DNA of 64,000 bases, taken from NCBI GenBank assembly GCA_017893485.1, contig CM030366.1:199945173-200009172 (forward strand), read 5' to 3'. Made by a program: the position numbers and the translations under genes. Below are positions 45,700-56,114 of this stretch, piece by piece (within the stretch, counting starts at the first letter, position 1; every line of letters begins with the position of its first letter). Origin of the DNA: Hemerocallis citrina (Eukaryota; Streptophyta; Magnoliopsida; Asparagales; Asphodelaceae). Under the pieces are notes generated by a model that was not told where the DNA came from, made no database searches, and saw only the letters and a program-made list of their open reading frames with translations.

Positions 45700-47493
45700 T
45701 TATGGACCGTACCATCTTGACATCAGTTTATCAGCAATGGTCCATCTTAATGCACCATTGTGATTTTGCAAGACTCCCTGCAGCCTTGCTTCTTCGTTCA
45801 TCTTGAATTTTGCAGCAACTGTCACAGGTACTGTCTGGTTGTTCCCCAAATATTCATGTAATGGCTTCAGCTCCACATCTGGTGACCTTGTAGCAGTCGA
45901 CTTATTCCATTCACCAGTCGACTTGTTATGTTCACCAGTCGACTTATCCTGTTCATCAGTCGGCTGGTCTGGGAAAACACAAATGTTATCAGACACAACA
46001 TTTTTAAATGCAGGTGCAAGCTTACCTGAATGTGATGTTGGAGGTTCAAGGTGATGTACTGTCTCTGCAATCATCCAGTCATCGTATTCCATTTCAACTT
46101 GCGATAGTAGTGGAGGGTGTGCAATTGTTGCTGGTAATGGATCAACACTATGTTCCTGAAATGTTTGGTCACAACTTTCCTGAACCACATCAATATTATA
46201 ACATTCATGATCATCGTGTGGAAATTGTGGTGCATCAAACATTGTAAATTCAATCTCTTCCTCTAGTGTTGTCCTTGATTGGAGCTGTTCTTGTCCTCCA
46301 GGGTTAGGTATGGTTTGTGATGGGAATTCTCCTGCCTTTCTTCCACTTAACTCCGTAGCAATTTGCCCAATTTGAATTTCCAATTTTTGAATGGCCTGTC
46401 CTTGTTGATTGCTTGTTTGCTGTTGCTGTTGGAGTAATTGAAGAATGGTGGATTCGAAATCCAACTTCGTCTGTTCTTGTGCTGGCTTATCATACCCATT
46501 CCCACCTTGGAACTGCTGTGTATGCCCTGGTGCGAATTGATTGTCTTGATGGTTTTGCCACCCTGGGTCATACGTGTTTGAAAAAAAATTGTTCTGGGGC
46601 GGGTACATTCCCTGTTCTTCGTAGTTTGTGTGCTCCTGATCTGCGAAAGAAAACATGGGACATGAATTAGTTGTATGGTTAGATTGAAAACAATTTGCAC
46701 AAATTTCTTTTGGTTGGTTTTTTACGCCACCCAACGTTGAATTTACAAGCATATCAATCTTTTTGTTCATGGTTTCCATTTCTAATTGCATGTTATTATT
46801 ATGAGAAATTTCGTGTACTCCCTGTTTTCTTGAGATGTTCCTCCTTGTTGAGAATTGTTGTGAGTTCTCGCTGAGTTCTTCAAATAGCTCTATGGCCTCC
46901 TCAGCACTCTTCCTCATCAACATTCCATTGCATGCTGAATCAACAATTGCTTTGTTAGTGTAATTTAAACCCTCATAAAATGATTGTACCTGATCATCCT
47001 TAGGTATGTTGTGCAAAGGACACTTGAAAAGCTTGTTTTTGAAGTCCTTCCACGCCTCGAAAAACAAATCGCCATCTTTTTGTTGGAAAAGTAGAATCTC
47101 CCTTTTTAGTTGTCTGGTTTTCTGGGCTGGAAAGAACTCTTTCAAGAATTTTGTTGCCAATTGCTCCCATGAATTAATTGATCCTGGTTCCAAAGAATTA
47201 TACCATAACTTAGCATTAAGTTTTAGAGAAAAAGGAAACAAGATTAACCTGATTTGTTCAGAGGTAAGCCCTTGGATGCTTTGTGTCCTGCAAAGATCAA
47301 ATAAGTCTTGTAAATGTAGATGCGGATCTTCGTCTGTTCTACCAAAGAAGTGGGGCACCATGCTGAGTAATTGAGGTGATAGATGCATATTCCCTGTGAC
47401 TTTGGGTTGAAAAGCTATGCAAGAAGGGTTCTCAATATTCTTAGGAATGAATTTGTCTTGCATTGGTACTCGGTTTAAAAAAATTTCACCCAT
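45700..47493 (-). CDS. gag: TR-GAG Gag polyprotein, copy 2 (597 aa, intact)
   Basis: Same length, start and domain order as the copy at 40923-42716. I count about eight amino-acid differences (for example residues 6, 155, 160, 262, 361, 380, 399, 488 and 499). The CCHC residues C265, C268, H273 and C278 and the Gag core are kept. As in copy 1, the reading ends just after the pre-RT segment, without protease or RT. Both copies being open over 597 codons fits a recent origin, continued selection, or both. Confidence 0.92.
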   Translation of the reverse strand: MGEIFLNRVPMQDKFIPKNIENPSCIAFQPKVTGNMHLSPQLLSMVPHFFGRTDEDPHLHLQDLFDLCRTQSIQGLTSEQIRLILFPFSLKLNAKLWYNSLEPGSINSWEQLATKFLKEFFPAQKTRQLKREILLFQQKDGDLFFEAWKDFKNKLFKCPLHNIPKDDQVQSFYEGLNYTNKAIVDSACNGMLMRKSAEEAIELFEELSENSQQFSTRRNISRKQGVHEISHNNNMQLEMETMNKKIDMLVNSTLGGVKNQPKEICANCFQSNHTTNSCPMFSFADQEHTNYEEQGMYPPQNNFFSNTYDPGWQNHQDNQFAPGHTQQFQGGNGYDKPAQEQTKLDFESTILQLLQQQQQTSNQQGQAIQKLEIQIGQIATELSGRKAGEFPSQTIPNPGGQEQLQSRTTLEEEIEFTMFDAPQFPHDDHECYNIDVVQESCDQTFQEHSVDPLPATIAHPPLLSQVEMEYDDWMIAETVHHLEPPTSHSGKLAPAFKNVVSDNICVFPDQPTDEQDKSTGEHNKSTGEWNKSTATRSPDVELKPLHEYLGNNQTVPVTVAAKFKMNEEARLQGVLQNHNGALRWTIADKLMSRWYGP

Positions 47494-47663
47494 TGTTGCT
47501 CTTTGGAAAAATCCTCTGGACAGTCGACTGATCCTTGGGACAGTCGACTGGTCTGCCTGTGCAGAATGTAACCTGAAAGAAAATGTTATAAAAGAAGAAG
47601 AAGAAATAAAATAAAATAAGAAGAAAAAGATTTTACTGATTTGTAAGTTAAAATACTAAACAA

Positions 47664-47681
47664 TCCCCGGCAACGGCGCCA
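47664..47681 (-). other. Primer-binding site 2 of TR-GAG (tRNA-Asp)
   Basis: Same 18 nt sequence as PBS 1, six nt from LTR3. Confidence 0.92.
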
Positions 47682-47687
47682 AAAACT

Positions 47688-49336
47688 TGTTGTTGGTTTC
47701 TAGATACCTAAATATATAGATAAAACTAGACACAAATTATAAACCTCGCAAGTGCACGAATCGTTTGACAAAGCGTAGCAATAGCAAGGGTCGATCCCAC
47801 AGAGATTGTAGACTTTAACTTACTAATCAATAAAAAGACTAAAAATCATAAAGGGTTGGTTTAAAAACCTAAAAGAAATAAAAAGATTTAAACTAAATTA
47901 AGAAATGTTGAATCACAGATATTTATGAAGTAGTTGGGTTTAGATCTCCACCAATAGTCAGTAATGCTAAGTCACCTTCTGAACTTCTTCTTATTACTCA
48001 TGTTTGTTCACTTCAAGGGCATGGTATCTACTCCTTAAAGTATTGTTTCCCTAGGCCAAGAATTAGGCATGGTATCTACTCTAATTCGTTTCTTTCATTA
48101 AGTGTTTAGCATGGTATCTACTAAGTTGTGCTTAAAGAAAACATAAGATCAGTGGAAACGAACAAACACTCAAGGTTCTAGAAATTGGTATCAGATCTAG
48201 ATCCCTTAAGTTGATTGAACCAGGAACCCCTAAAGATTCCTTTGTTACAATTATGAGCACGAGATACGGGTCGTCTCAATATGCTCATATAACAGATTCA
48301 GATAGATGGTAATACAAACTTGGATTTCTCAAGCTCTGTACGTCAGTCGACTGGCTCTCACCTCAGTCGACTGCTCTCAGACTTCAAGAACTAGTTTGGT
48401 TACCATCAATCTATATCAATACAAACGGATTCAATCAATAAGTAAAATAGAAGAGCTCAGAAGAATATAGCACTACATAACTACTGCTTCAATCTACCCA
48501 ACTATGAAATTAGTTCCACATAATAATACTTTTATTAATCAACAAGTTTGAATACATGATCAACATAAAAGAATAGAAGGAGAAGAAATAAACTAATGAA
48601 GTCCGGCAATGAGGTCGACTGGCTGTCACACAGTCGACTGCCTTCGAATACTGGATCTCCTCTCTCCTTCCTCGATGCTGGTAGAATAATACCCCTGTTG
48701 ATGACTTGAACGCTCAGAACTCTTGTGATTCGGTGGTTTTTGAACGTGGAAGAGAGCCAACCCAGAGAGCCCTTGATAATGCTTCTTTTCTGATATTTAT
48801 AGAACACGGCTGAGAATTAGGGTTTTGCACTTTTTCAGGAAAATCCTTCTTTGTTTTATTTGATGATTTATTTCTTTCTCTTTTCTTCTTTCCTTCCTTA
48901 TCTGTTAACCACGTGCTCTTGGAAATCCCCAGTCTCTAGATTTGATTTGCATAAATCTGGATTCAGATAGATTTGAAATTAGATTTGGATGAATCTTCGA
49001 ATATCTTATCTGTTTACTCCGCCGCCTATCAGTCGACTGCCTCTGAATGTAAGTCGGCTGTGTCAAGGCTTCAGTATTTTCATGATTCATCAGCCCAGTC
49101 GACTGTTGTGTAAACTTGATTCCCTCTGTCCAGTCGCCTGTAAGCATGATCAGTCGACTGATCTCTTCAGTTTCCTGTGTTTCATCCTTACAATCCTGAA
49201 TTTGCTTCGTTTTGCTGTTATAGACTGTTTCCTATGGAAAAGAGAAAATAAGAGTTAAATACCACATATAGAACTTTTAAATGTGCATTTATAATAAGAT
49301 TATTGCTTCTAAATGTGAATAATATTGTGTTCATCA
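47688..49336 (-). mobile_element. TR-GAG LTR3 (5' LTR)
   Basis: 1649 nt, TGTTGTTGG to TTCATCA, followed directly by the TSD AAGAG. Nearly the same as LTR2. Confidence 0.93.
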
Positions 49337-49341
49337 AAGAG

Positions 49342-49460
49342 TCACCAATCCAGTTAACCACCTTTTGAGAGGCAGCCTGTGGTGGGTAGTTGTACTACAT
49401 AGTATCTAATTTGTCTTATAAATTGTATAAATTGTCTGAGCTAGGGGCAGGGGCGTTACA
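49342..49460 (+). mobile_element. Short-element LTR E, resumed after the TR-GAG insertion
   Basis: Continues GTCACCAATCCAGTTAACC from the interruption at 38128 to the LTR end GGGGCGTTACA. Confidence 0.9.
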
Positions 49461-49465
49461 GCAGC

Positions 49466-49763
49466 AACAATGGCCAAGCCAAGGGCGGCACTCGCGTCTC
49501 CGACAGTGGCACGACGGCAAGGCACGAGGGGGTAGGGCGGCGCTGGGGCGTAGCCGGCGATCGAAATAGGGAGCAGAGGTGAGGGTCGGGTTTTGGCATT
49601 TGATGCTGTCGATGAGAGTGGAAGAGGAGAGGGTAGATCGGGGGGGTTGTGCTAGCGGTGGACGAGGGGGTCCGGTGATCGACGTCGAGGAACAGGAATG
49701 GGGAGGAAGGGGGTGATCTGGATTTGGGCGTTTGGAGCTCTGTTAATGGTGGCAGGGAAGGAG
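49466..49763 (-). mobile_element. LARD LTR-b, second segment
   Basis: Aligns with about 32295-32590 of LTR-a (AACAATGGCCAAGCCAAGG). It ends with AGGAG (49759-49763), the left TSD of the solo LTR. Confidence 0.9.
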
Positions 49764-50500
49764 TGTAGCGCCCCGAATTTCTAATATGATATCTTAAAAA
49801 ATATGTGGCACAATTTCCAGCATCAACTTCAATGTAATAGTACACATGGCCCAAAACACAGATAATTTTTATTTCAACTTTTATTACAACAATCTTTTAC
49901 AAAACACAGCGGAAATACAAACACCTTGAATTACAAACTTTCTTTCTACAACACTTATCTTACAAAATTTACACAAAGGGCCCCATTGCATCAAATTATC
50001 TCAAGCATCCAAACCCCAAGCTCTAGGCAACAACAACCTGTAAAATATAAGGCTAGAGATGATCCCTAACCCCCAAAACTAAAGGGATCAGCCATAAAGG
50101 TGTGAGTGACATAAAAACAAACAACATAATTAAATCATAAAACACTGAGTCATTAACAACATGTATTAGCAACAAGAATAAATGAAATGAGAAATAACAA
50201 ATAAGTAAGGCATGAAAACATCAGGGAATATAAGATAGTAATAGTAATTCATGAAAACGTCAAGTGATTCTAGACTAAGTGTCAAGTGGAGAAAAAACAG
50301 GAAAACACAAGCATAAAACCAAGTTAAGAAAACACAAGCTCTATATGCTGACTCTCTAATGCGTACTTGTCGGATTCTATGCATTCCATAGTACATAGGT
50401 CCGGTGCAAGCCCTTAACGATCTCCACTTTATAGGGATAACCCCTCATTATACAACTAATCTTACTACGGTGATGGAAAGCAAGATCCAGAATACTCCGC

Positions 50501-50720
50501 GAATAGGCACCACAGCCCTCGACGTGCAAGCATCATGTAAGATAGCTCAAAAACAACCGGAGAAGCATCTCCTAAACCCGTGTACCCCACGAATAGGCTT
50601 GCAAGGCCCTCGACGTGCAGATACACCAGGTACATTCCGTGAATAGGCTTGCCAACCCTCGACACGCGAATGCACCCTGCATGCTCCGTGAATAGGCCTG
50701 CAGACCCTCGACACGCGAAC
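50501..50720. repeat. ~50 bp repeat in the solo LTR (4 copies)
   Basis: Copies marked by GAATAGGC at 50501, 50591, 50641 and 50690, each followed by a CCCTCGACRYGCRA segment. The last three are about 50 bp apart. Confidence 0.78.
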
Positions 50721-51235
50721 ACACAAATGTCCTTTCGAGACAGAACAACAAACAGTCCTGGAACGCATCCGTTGGACTAATAAAACCATGAGCCTATGCT
50801 TACGTTTCCCAAATTCCATCACATCTCCACTAGTGCCTGTCCTTAAGTTGGTTATTATTAAAATACAAAATCTCCATCTCTAGAGTTAGTGTATCCTGCC
50901 GGACTTAAATACTCAACAACAACTAAACCAAGACCCCCAGGTCTAACTCAACAGTCTCAACTGCCGGTTCACAGGACTCCCACTCAACCCTCTAGAGATC
51001 TCAATAAGACCAAAACTCACTAATCCATCGTCAAAACAATCAAAGGGAGAAACCTCTCTAATTAACCAAAATCCAAATCTTTATAAATTTCCATAATCCA
51101 AATTCAGCAATGAAATATCTTAAAAACATATGTTCTGTAGAAACAATAATATTTAGAATAGTACGTTATAGATCAAAACATTTAGAGAATAAATCATTTG
51201 AAAGAACATTCAAAAATATAAAGATACATCAGTAT

Positions 51236-51502
51236 CAGTCGACTACAAAAGCTATCGGTCGACTGTCCAGAGAGAATATTCAATAATATTTAAGAAATAA
51301 TTCTAAGTATAGCAGTTGACTGAAAAGGGTATAGGTCGACTATCCAGAGTGAAAAATACAATAACTTCGAGAAAATAATTCTAAGTGGTACCAGTCGACT
51401 GTTAAGGTCCTCAGTCGATTGTCCAGACGAAATTTCAAGAAAAACTAAGGAACATAGCAGCCGGGTCGTATCGGTCGACTGAGGAGTCATACCAGTCGAC
51501 TG
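51236..51502. repeat. ~78 bp tandem repeat carrying paired GTCGAC palindromes
   Basis: Pairs start at 51236/51256, 51313/51333, 51392/51412 and 51472/51493. Pair members are 20 or 21 bp apart and pairs are 77-80 bp apart. Two decamers are perfect CAGTCGACTG; the rest have one or two changes. Confidence 0.85.
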
Positions 51503-52978
51503 TTGACCTACAGACTGTATACTTTTGGTTGTACACAATTCAGCCGATACGTAGTTTTACTTTATGAAAACGATTTCTTCAAAAAGCATATTTCTTATAT
51601 GTTCAAATACAACTTGTAGGATTTGTAATAACCCATAAAACTAAACCAAAACTACTTGAGTTTATAAAAATAGAGATTTGTAAATCTCTTTCCAATAAAA
51701 CATAAATTGTGCATATAATCAAAATAGAGTTTCTAAAATTAATTGTTCGTTGAAATTGCTTCGTATTCAGATCCAAACCACATCAAAACCAAATCTCAAA
51801 AGAAAATCCCAATTTGGATATATTTCCTCAAATTCAACTAAATCTCAAATTTTAGTCATCATAACTCAAACCTCAAAACATGGTCCTCTAAACCATTATT
51901 CATTCTCAAAATTTCTCAAACTCAATCTCGACTACTCTCAATAGTTGATTCATAAACAAAACCAATTTATCATCAACATGGCCAAGTTGTTTTCATCCAA
52001 CTCACCAATAGTCCCAAAAATCTCATCTTTAATTAATTAATGCATAACATCCATCATACTCAATCAAATCAATAATCCAAAAGAAAAAGTCTACTCACAA
52101 TTTATATTAGGTTTTCCACCCATCTAAAATCATCCACATGAAATTCTACTCACAAATAATTAGTTCTTCTCAAAGATCCAATTTTTCATCCATCCCAACA
52201 TACATATTCTTACCAAACCGTAACATGTTGTCTAGTAGATCAAATTCAACATCCAAGAACAATCAAAACATTTATATTACTCGCATACATCATACACAAA
52301 ACAAAAAGAAAAACAAACAAGTCACTCACATACATAAAACAAAACAACAAAACAATTATATCACTCACCTCAAATGAAGAAATCCAATCGAATAAGCAAA
52401 ACCCTTCTTTTTTTGTAATATTTGCAAATACATCATAAAATAGTTGTAAAAATTCAGAAAATTCAGAAATAATATCTAATAATACATATTATATTTTCCA
52501 ATTAAAATATCTGACTTTTACTTTCTAGAAAAATATTTGCAAAAGATCCAACATAAATTTCATATTTGTAAAAACACCATATTTGTTTAAATCTTTACCA
52601 AATCAAATCTAAATAAAATTTAAATATATTTTAATTTCAATGATGACCATGGAAAGCCCAAAAATCAGTAAAAACAAATTTTCATAATTTATTTGAGATC
52701 CAACGGCTTTTTACATAAAAGCCTCTCTCTTTCGAGGTATTTATAAAAATAGTTTCTTTACTCAGAAAAATCCCAAAATTTATAATATACTCCCTTATAA
52801 GTAGGAGAATTTATTAAAAATATAAAATTTTATATTTACACCAAAAATATTTGCACGTGTTTTGCACGTGTAAAAAGATAAATCTTCAGAAAAATATTTA
52901 TTAAATCTCCAGAAAATCATTTTAATTCATTTTCTAATCTCAAAAATAGCATTTAAAAATACGGGGTACTACAAGGAG

Positions 52979-53873
52979 GGTCGAGGGTGCTGGGGGGTTG
53001 CGACAGGAGGTCGACGGCTCTCATAAGAGTCATCGACGGGGGATGGAGCAGGGGGGGTCGCCGGAATTGGCACCGGAGATGGAAAACAGAAGATGGGTTA
53101 GGGGTTTTGGAGGGAAACAGGGAGAGAGAAACACAGAGGAGAGAGAAGGAGGAGAGATGAGAGAGATTAGACGGCTAGGATTTCGAAGATGTGCAATTCT
53201 AGGATTTGCAATAGAGTTGTATTTATAAGATACAATTAGGGTACTGGGTTAGAGGATTAGGGTCCAATAAAGTGGATTTGGGTCAAGAACAAATGAAATT
53301 GGGTTTTAGGGTTCAATAAGAGGTGGTCCAAATCAATCGGGTTCAAATAAAAATACCCATAATAAATAAGAGAGCAATATGATCAATAAGAATTGCTCGA
53401 TCAAAAAGAACAAAAAAATTTCATGAACAAAAATTTAAATCCAAATAAATAAATAAATAATACAAATGCATTAAAATATAAATTAGGGCTTGAAAATAAA
53501 TTTGGAATTCGCCAATAAAATCAGATCAAGTACGAAATAAAAATAATTCGATAAATGAATTTTAATTAAATAATCAAGAAATAAAAATTACTAATCATAC
53601 TCATAAAAATAATAAAATTACATAACAAAATAGTATCGAGGTTTAACAACTTTATTAAAATAATCCAATAATAATAATATATTTATTTTCGAGCTCAATT
53701 ATAAATATTCAATCAATAAATCATAGAAGTAGATTAAATTACACAATTATTCGAAATAAATATAATTATCGATAGAAAAACACTTTAAAACGATTTTAAC
53801 AAATAATAAATTTATAAATATCGAAATACAGAAAATATTCAGAAAATACGTATTTACGAGAATGGGGGTTACA
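52979..53873 (-). mobile_element. LARD LTR-b, third segment
   Basis: Aligns with about 32595-33506 of LTR-a and ends GAATGGGGGTTACA, followed by the TSD AGTCG. Confidence 0.9.
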
Positions 53874-53878
53874 AGTCG

Positions 53879-54958
53879 CCAAGAGCTTGGTTCGGGAGGT
53901 TTACTATAGCAATGTGGACATTCGGATATTGTCAGAGTAATTCAGATCATACCTTATTCCTGAAAAGAAAGGAAGGTAAGATTACTGCTCTCATTATATA
54001 TGTGGATGACATGATAGTAACTGGGAATGATCCTGATGAGAGAATGGCATTGAAGAGCTACTTGTCACAAGAGTTCGAAATGAAGGATCTTGGCTTTTTG
54101 AGATATTTTCTTGGTATTGAAGTTTCTCGCTCGAGAAATGGTATATTTCTGTCTCAAAAAAACTATGCTCTCAATTTATTGAAGGAAACTGGAGTGTCTG
54201 CATGTCAGCTTATTGGTACACCATTAGAAGAAGGACTGAAATTCTACAACAAATCTGATCATGTGCCTTGTGATAAGGAAAAAATATCAGAGATTAGTTG
54301 GCCGACTGATGTATCTTGTGCATACACGGCCAGATTTATCATATGCATTAAGTGTGGTAAGTCAGTTTATGCATGCACCTCAGGAACATTACATGGATAC
54401 AGTGATGAAAATTCTAAGATATATTAAGTCTGCTCTAGGAAAATAGGTCCTATTTGCGAAACATGGTCACTTGAAGGTTGAGGCATATACTGATGCTGAT
54501 TGGGCAGGATCTATAATTGATATGCGCTCCACTTCAGGATACTTCACCTTTGTTGGAGGAAAATATAGTTACATGGAGAAGCAAGAAGCAGAATGTTGTT
54601 TCACGCTCTAGTGCAGAGGCTGAGTATCGCGGAGTAGCTCTATGTATAGCAGAAGCTTTATGGCTGAAACTCTTGTTGTAGGACTTAGGCTGTGGTCCGA
54701 ATGAATCTATAAATGTGTATTGTGATAGTCAAGCAGCATGTGATATTGCCTGCCAATCCAGTTCAACATGATGGGACGAAACATGTAGAGGTAGATATAT
54801 TGTTCATCAAGGAGAAATTGGATGAGAAAGTCATTGAGATATCTAAAGTGATGTCAGAAGATCAGCTCACAGATATCCTGACCTGGGCAGTTTCGAGTCG
54901 GCTGTTCTTGAAATTTGTTGATAAGTTGGACATGTTCAATATCTATGCACCAACTTGA
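53879..54958 (+). pseudogene. Copia-1 reverse transcriptase (3' half) and RNase H remnant
   Basis: Continues RT after the LARD with AWFGRF, SDHTLFLKRKEGK, the intact catalytic box YVDDMIVTGND (about 53999), LRYFLGIEVSRSRNG and LSQKNYALNLL. A frameshift near 54300 leads into VGRLMYLVHTRPDLSYAL. RNase H follows with AYTDADWAGS (about 54485), SRSSAEAEYRGVAL and a final frame 54713-54958 (KHVEVDILFIKEKLDEK, then EDQLTDILT). Stops and frameshifts are frequent. It would act in cytoplasmic reverse transcription if intact. Confidence 0.92.
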
Positions 54959-54965
54959 GGGGGAG
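54952..54965 (+). other. Polypurine tract of copia-1
   Basis: AACTTGAGGGGGAG immediately before the 3' LTR; this is the common plant copia tract. Confidence 0.9.
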
Positions 54966-55165
54966 TGTTGAAATGTAGTAAGGACTAATATGTATATTCT
55001 GTTTCTAATCTATAGGAAACAGATTTTCCAAATCTCTCACCCTTCAATCTTCTCTCAATCCCCTTTCTTCTCCTCCAAGAATGTAATCCCTATATATAGA
55101 TGTATACTGTAAAGAATAAACGACAGGAGAATAACAATTACTTTTCCCCAAATCTATTTTCAACA
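54966..55165 (+). mobile_element. 3' LTR of copia-1
   Basis: TGTTGAAATG to TTTTCAACA, 200 nt, followed by TAGTT, which is part of K1. Confidence 0.93.
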
Positions 55166-55170
55166 TAGTT

Positions 55171-55260
55171 AACGATGAATCCGGGTTCTGGTCTACATGA
55201 ATTTTCAAAATTTCCAATTTTACAATAATTTATCAGCATTCTGAACACAGCCCATCCTAG
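55171..55260. repeat. Segment K1, third part
   Basis: AACGATGAATCCGGGTTCTG to GCCCATCCTAG matches K2 at about 60171-60260. LINE1 sequence starts directly after it. Confidence 0.85.
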
Positions 55261-55658
55261 CTAAATGGGGCAGACTTATAAAAGCGGCTTACACAAAGAA
55301 TGGTTGTATGCATAAGGAAAAAATAAGGGGTTGATGTCTGGGTTTTGGTGAGGGGTAACAGATACTAGAGACATCTTCATCTCGGAGGTGACCTTTTCTA
55401 TTGGAAACGGGGCTACGAAAAGCTTCTGGAAGGACAAATGGTGCGGCCCTATCAACTTGAAGAGAAGATTCCCTGAAGCATGACTTTGCTACACATAAAA
55501 ATGATTAGATTGCCAGACAATGGAGAAATCACGAATGGAGACCAAGACTCAGAGCGGGGCTTAGCGGAGAGGCTAAAAGACAAAAACAAGAGCTTATCTG
55601 CTTCTTACAAGATTTGAAACCAACAGGATAAAACCATGAGGACAAAGTTAAATGGGAG

Positions 55659-55984
55659 GTGGAAAAGAGTGGAGTATTCTTGGTTAAATCGGCTTATAAA
55701 AGGCTTAACGATGGGGGAGTAAAGGTTTCCGATCCAGTCTGGAAGGTTAAAGTAACACTTAAGGTGAGGACTTTCAACTGGTTGGCATGCAGAAATGCCA
55801 TTCTCACACGAGATAACCTGGCAAGGCGCATGTGGCAGGGGCCGGTCCACTGTGTTATGTGTAATAGGGAGAACGAAACAGTTGACCACCTACTAGTATC
55901 TTGTAACTTTGCAAAACCAATTTGGGAGGACTTAATGCGCAGAGTGGGGTGCGATGGGGCGGGACCTCAAACGATACAAGACGC

Positions 55985-56034
<50 letters not shown>

Positions 56035-56114
56035 TTTTTAGAACAACACACAAGTACATCATGCTTCAACAATTGCTTTTCAAGATTATTGCTAACATCA
56101 TTTTCTGGTCTTAA
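55659..56114 (+). pseudogene. LINE1 ORF2 C-terminal zf-RVT remnant
   Basis: Reads SGVFLVKSAYKRLNDGG, WKVKVTLKVRTFNWLACRNA, then CVMCNRENETVDHLLVSC, the Cys/His signature of the zf-RVT domain at the end of plant LINE ORF2. A G47 homopolymer (55987-56033) replaces part of the following region. Past it, IFRTTHKYIMLQQLLF matches the LINE at 59585-60119. Confidence 0.85.
55987..56033. repeat. Poly-G tract (G47)
   Basis: Uninterrupted run of 47 G residues within LINE1. Glycine-rich readings across it are artefacts. Confidence 0.9.

Larger units (their letters stand above)
38129..49336 (-). mobile_element. Tandem gag-only (TR-GAG) retrotransposon: LTR-gag-LTR-gag-LTR
   Basis: Three LTRs of ~1650 nt alternate with two ~3.1 kb interiors. 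The 5 bp TSD AAGAG flanks the whole array (38124-38128, 49337-49341), and related LTRs nearby show the empty site ATCAAGAGTCACC. Orientation is minus: polypurine tracts adjoin the left LTR and tRNA-Asp primer-binding sites adjoin the right side of each interior. Each interior encodes an Athila-like Gag fused to a pre-RT tail, with no protease, RT, RNase H or integrase. Single TR-GAG elements are known; this one is tandem. Confidence 0.93.
35775..49460 (+). mobile_element. Array of short LTR elements (TRIM-like), LTR start TGTAACACCCC, nested in LTR-b
   Basis: Four LTR starts at 35775, 36498, 37136 and 37414 share their LTRs with interiors of only ~140-230 nt that carry a PBS and a polypurine tract but no coding sequence. 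The last LTR ends GGGGCGTTACA at 49460. The flanks ATAGC (35770-35774) and GCAGC (49461-49465) are an imperfect TSD. The size and lack of genes fit a TRIM/SMART-type parasite of gypsy machinery. The array is interrupted by the gag-bearing element at 38129-49336. Confidence 0.85.
49764..52973 (-). mobile_element. 3.2 kb solo LTR
   Basis: Plus strand TGTAGCGCCCCGAATTTC to CGGGGTACTACA. AGGAG lies on both sides (49759-49763, 52974-52978), and LTR-a shows the uninterrupted site. By analogy with the other TGTARYRCCCC-type LTRs it reads on the minus strand. No PBS, PPT or coding sequence is present, so it is a solo LTR or a similarly reduced element. It holds two internal tandem arrays. Confidence 0.85.
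30772..53873 (-). mobile_element. LARD: non-coding LTR retrotransposon with ~2.7 kb LTRs and a 746 bp interior (nested insertions included)
   Basis: Flanked by the 5 bp TSD AGTCG (30767-30771, 53874-53878). On the minus strand the LTRs start TGTAACCCCCATTC and end GGGGCGTGA(C/T)A; the PBS at 34242-34230 sets the orientation. LTR-a is 2735 nt. LTR-b sums to a similar length once the inserted arrays at 35775-49460 and 49764-52973 are removed. The interior codes for nothing recognisable, so gag and pol must come from another element. The end motif recalls Tekay/Del-type gypsy LTRs, but the lineage is not proven. Confidence 0.88.
27451..55165 (+). mobile_element. Copia-1: Ty1/copia retrotransposon, decayed, split by the LARD
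   Basis: LTRs of 204 and 200 nt (TGTTGAAATG to TTTTCAACA) bound PBS, gag, protease, integrase, RT and RNase H remnants and a polypurine tract, in copia order (integrase before RT). The TSD is TGGTT (27446-27450) and TAGTT (55166-55170); K2 carries the empty site AGTATAGTTAACGATG near 60165. The LARD (30772-53873) interrupts RT with an AGTCG TSD. Confidence 0.93.
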
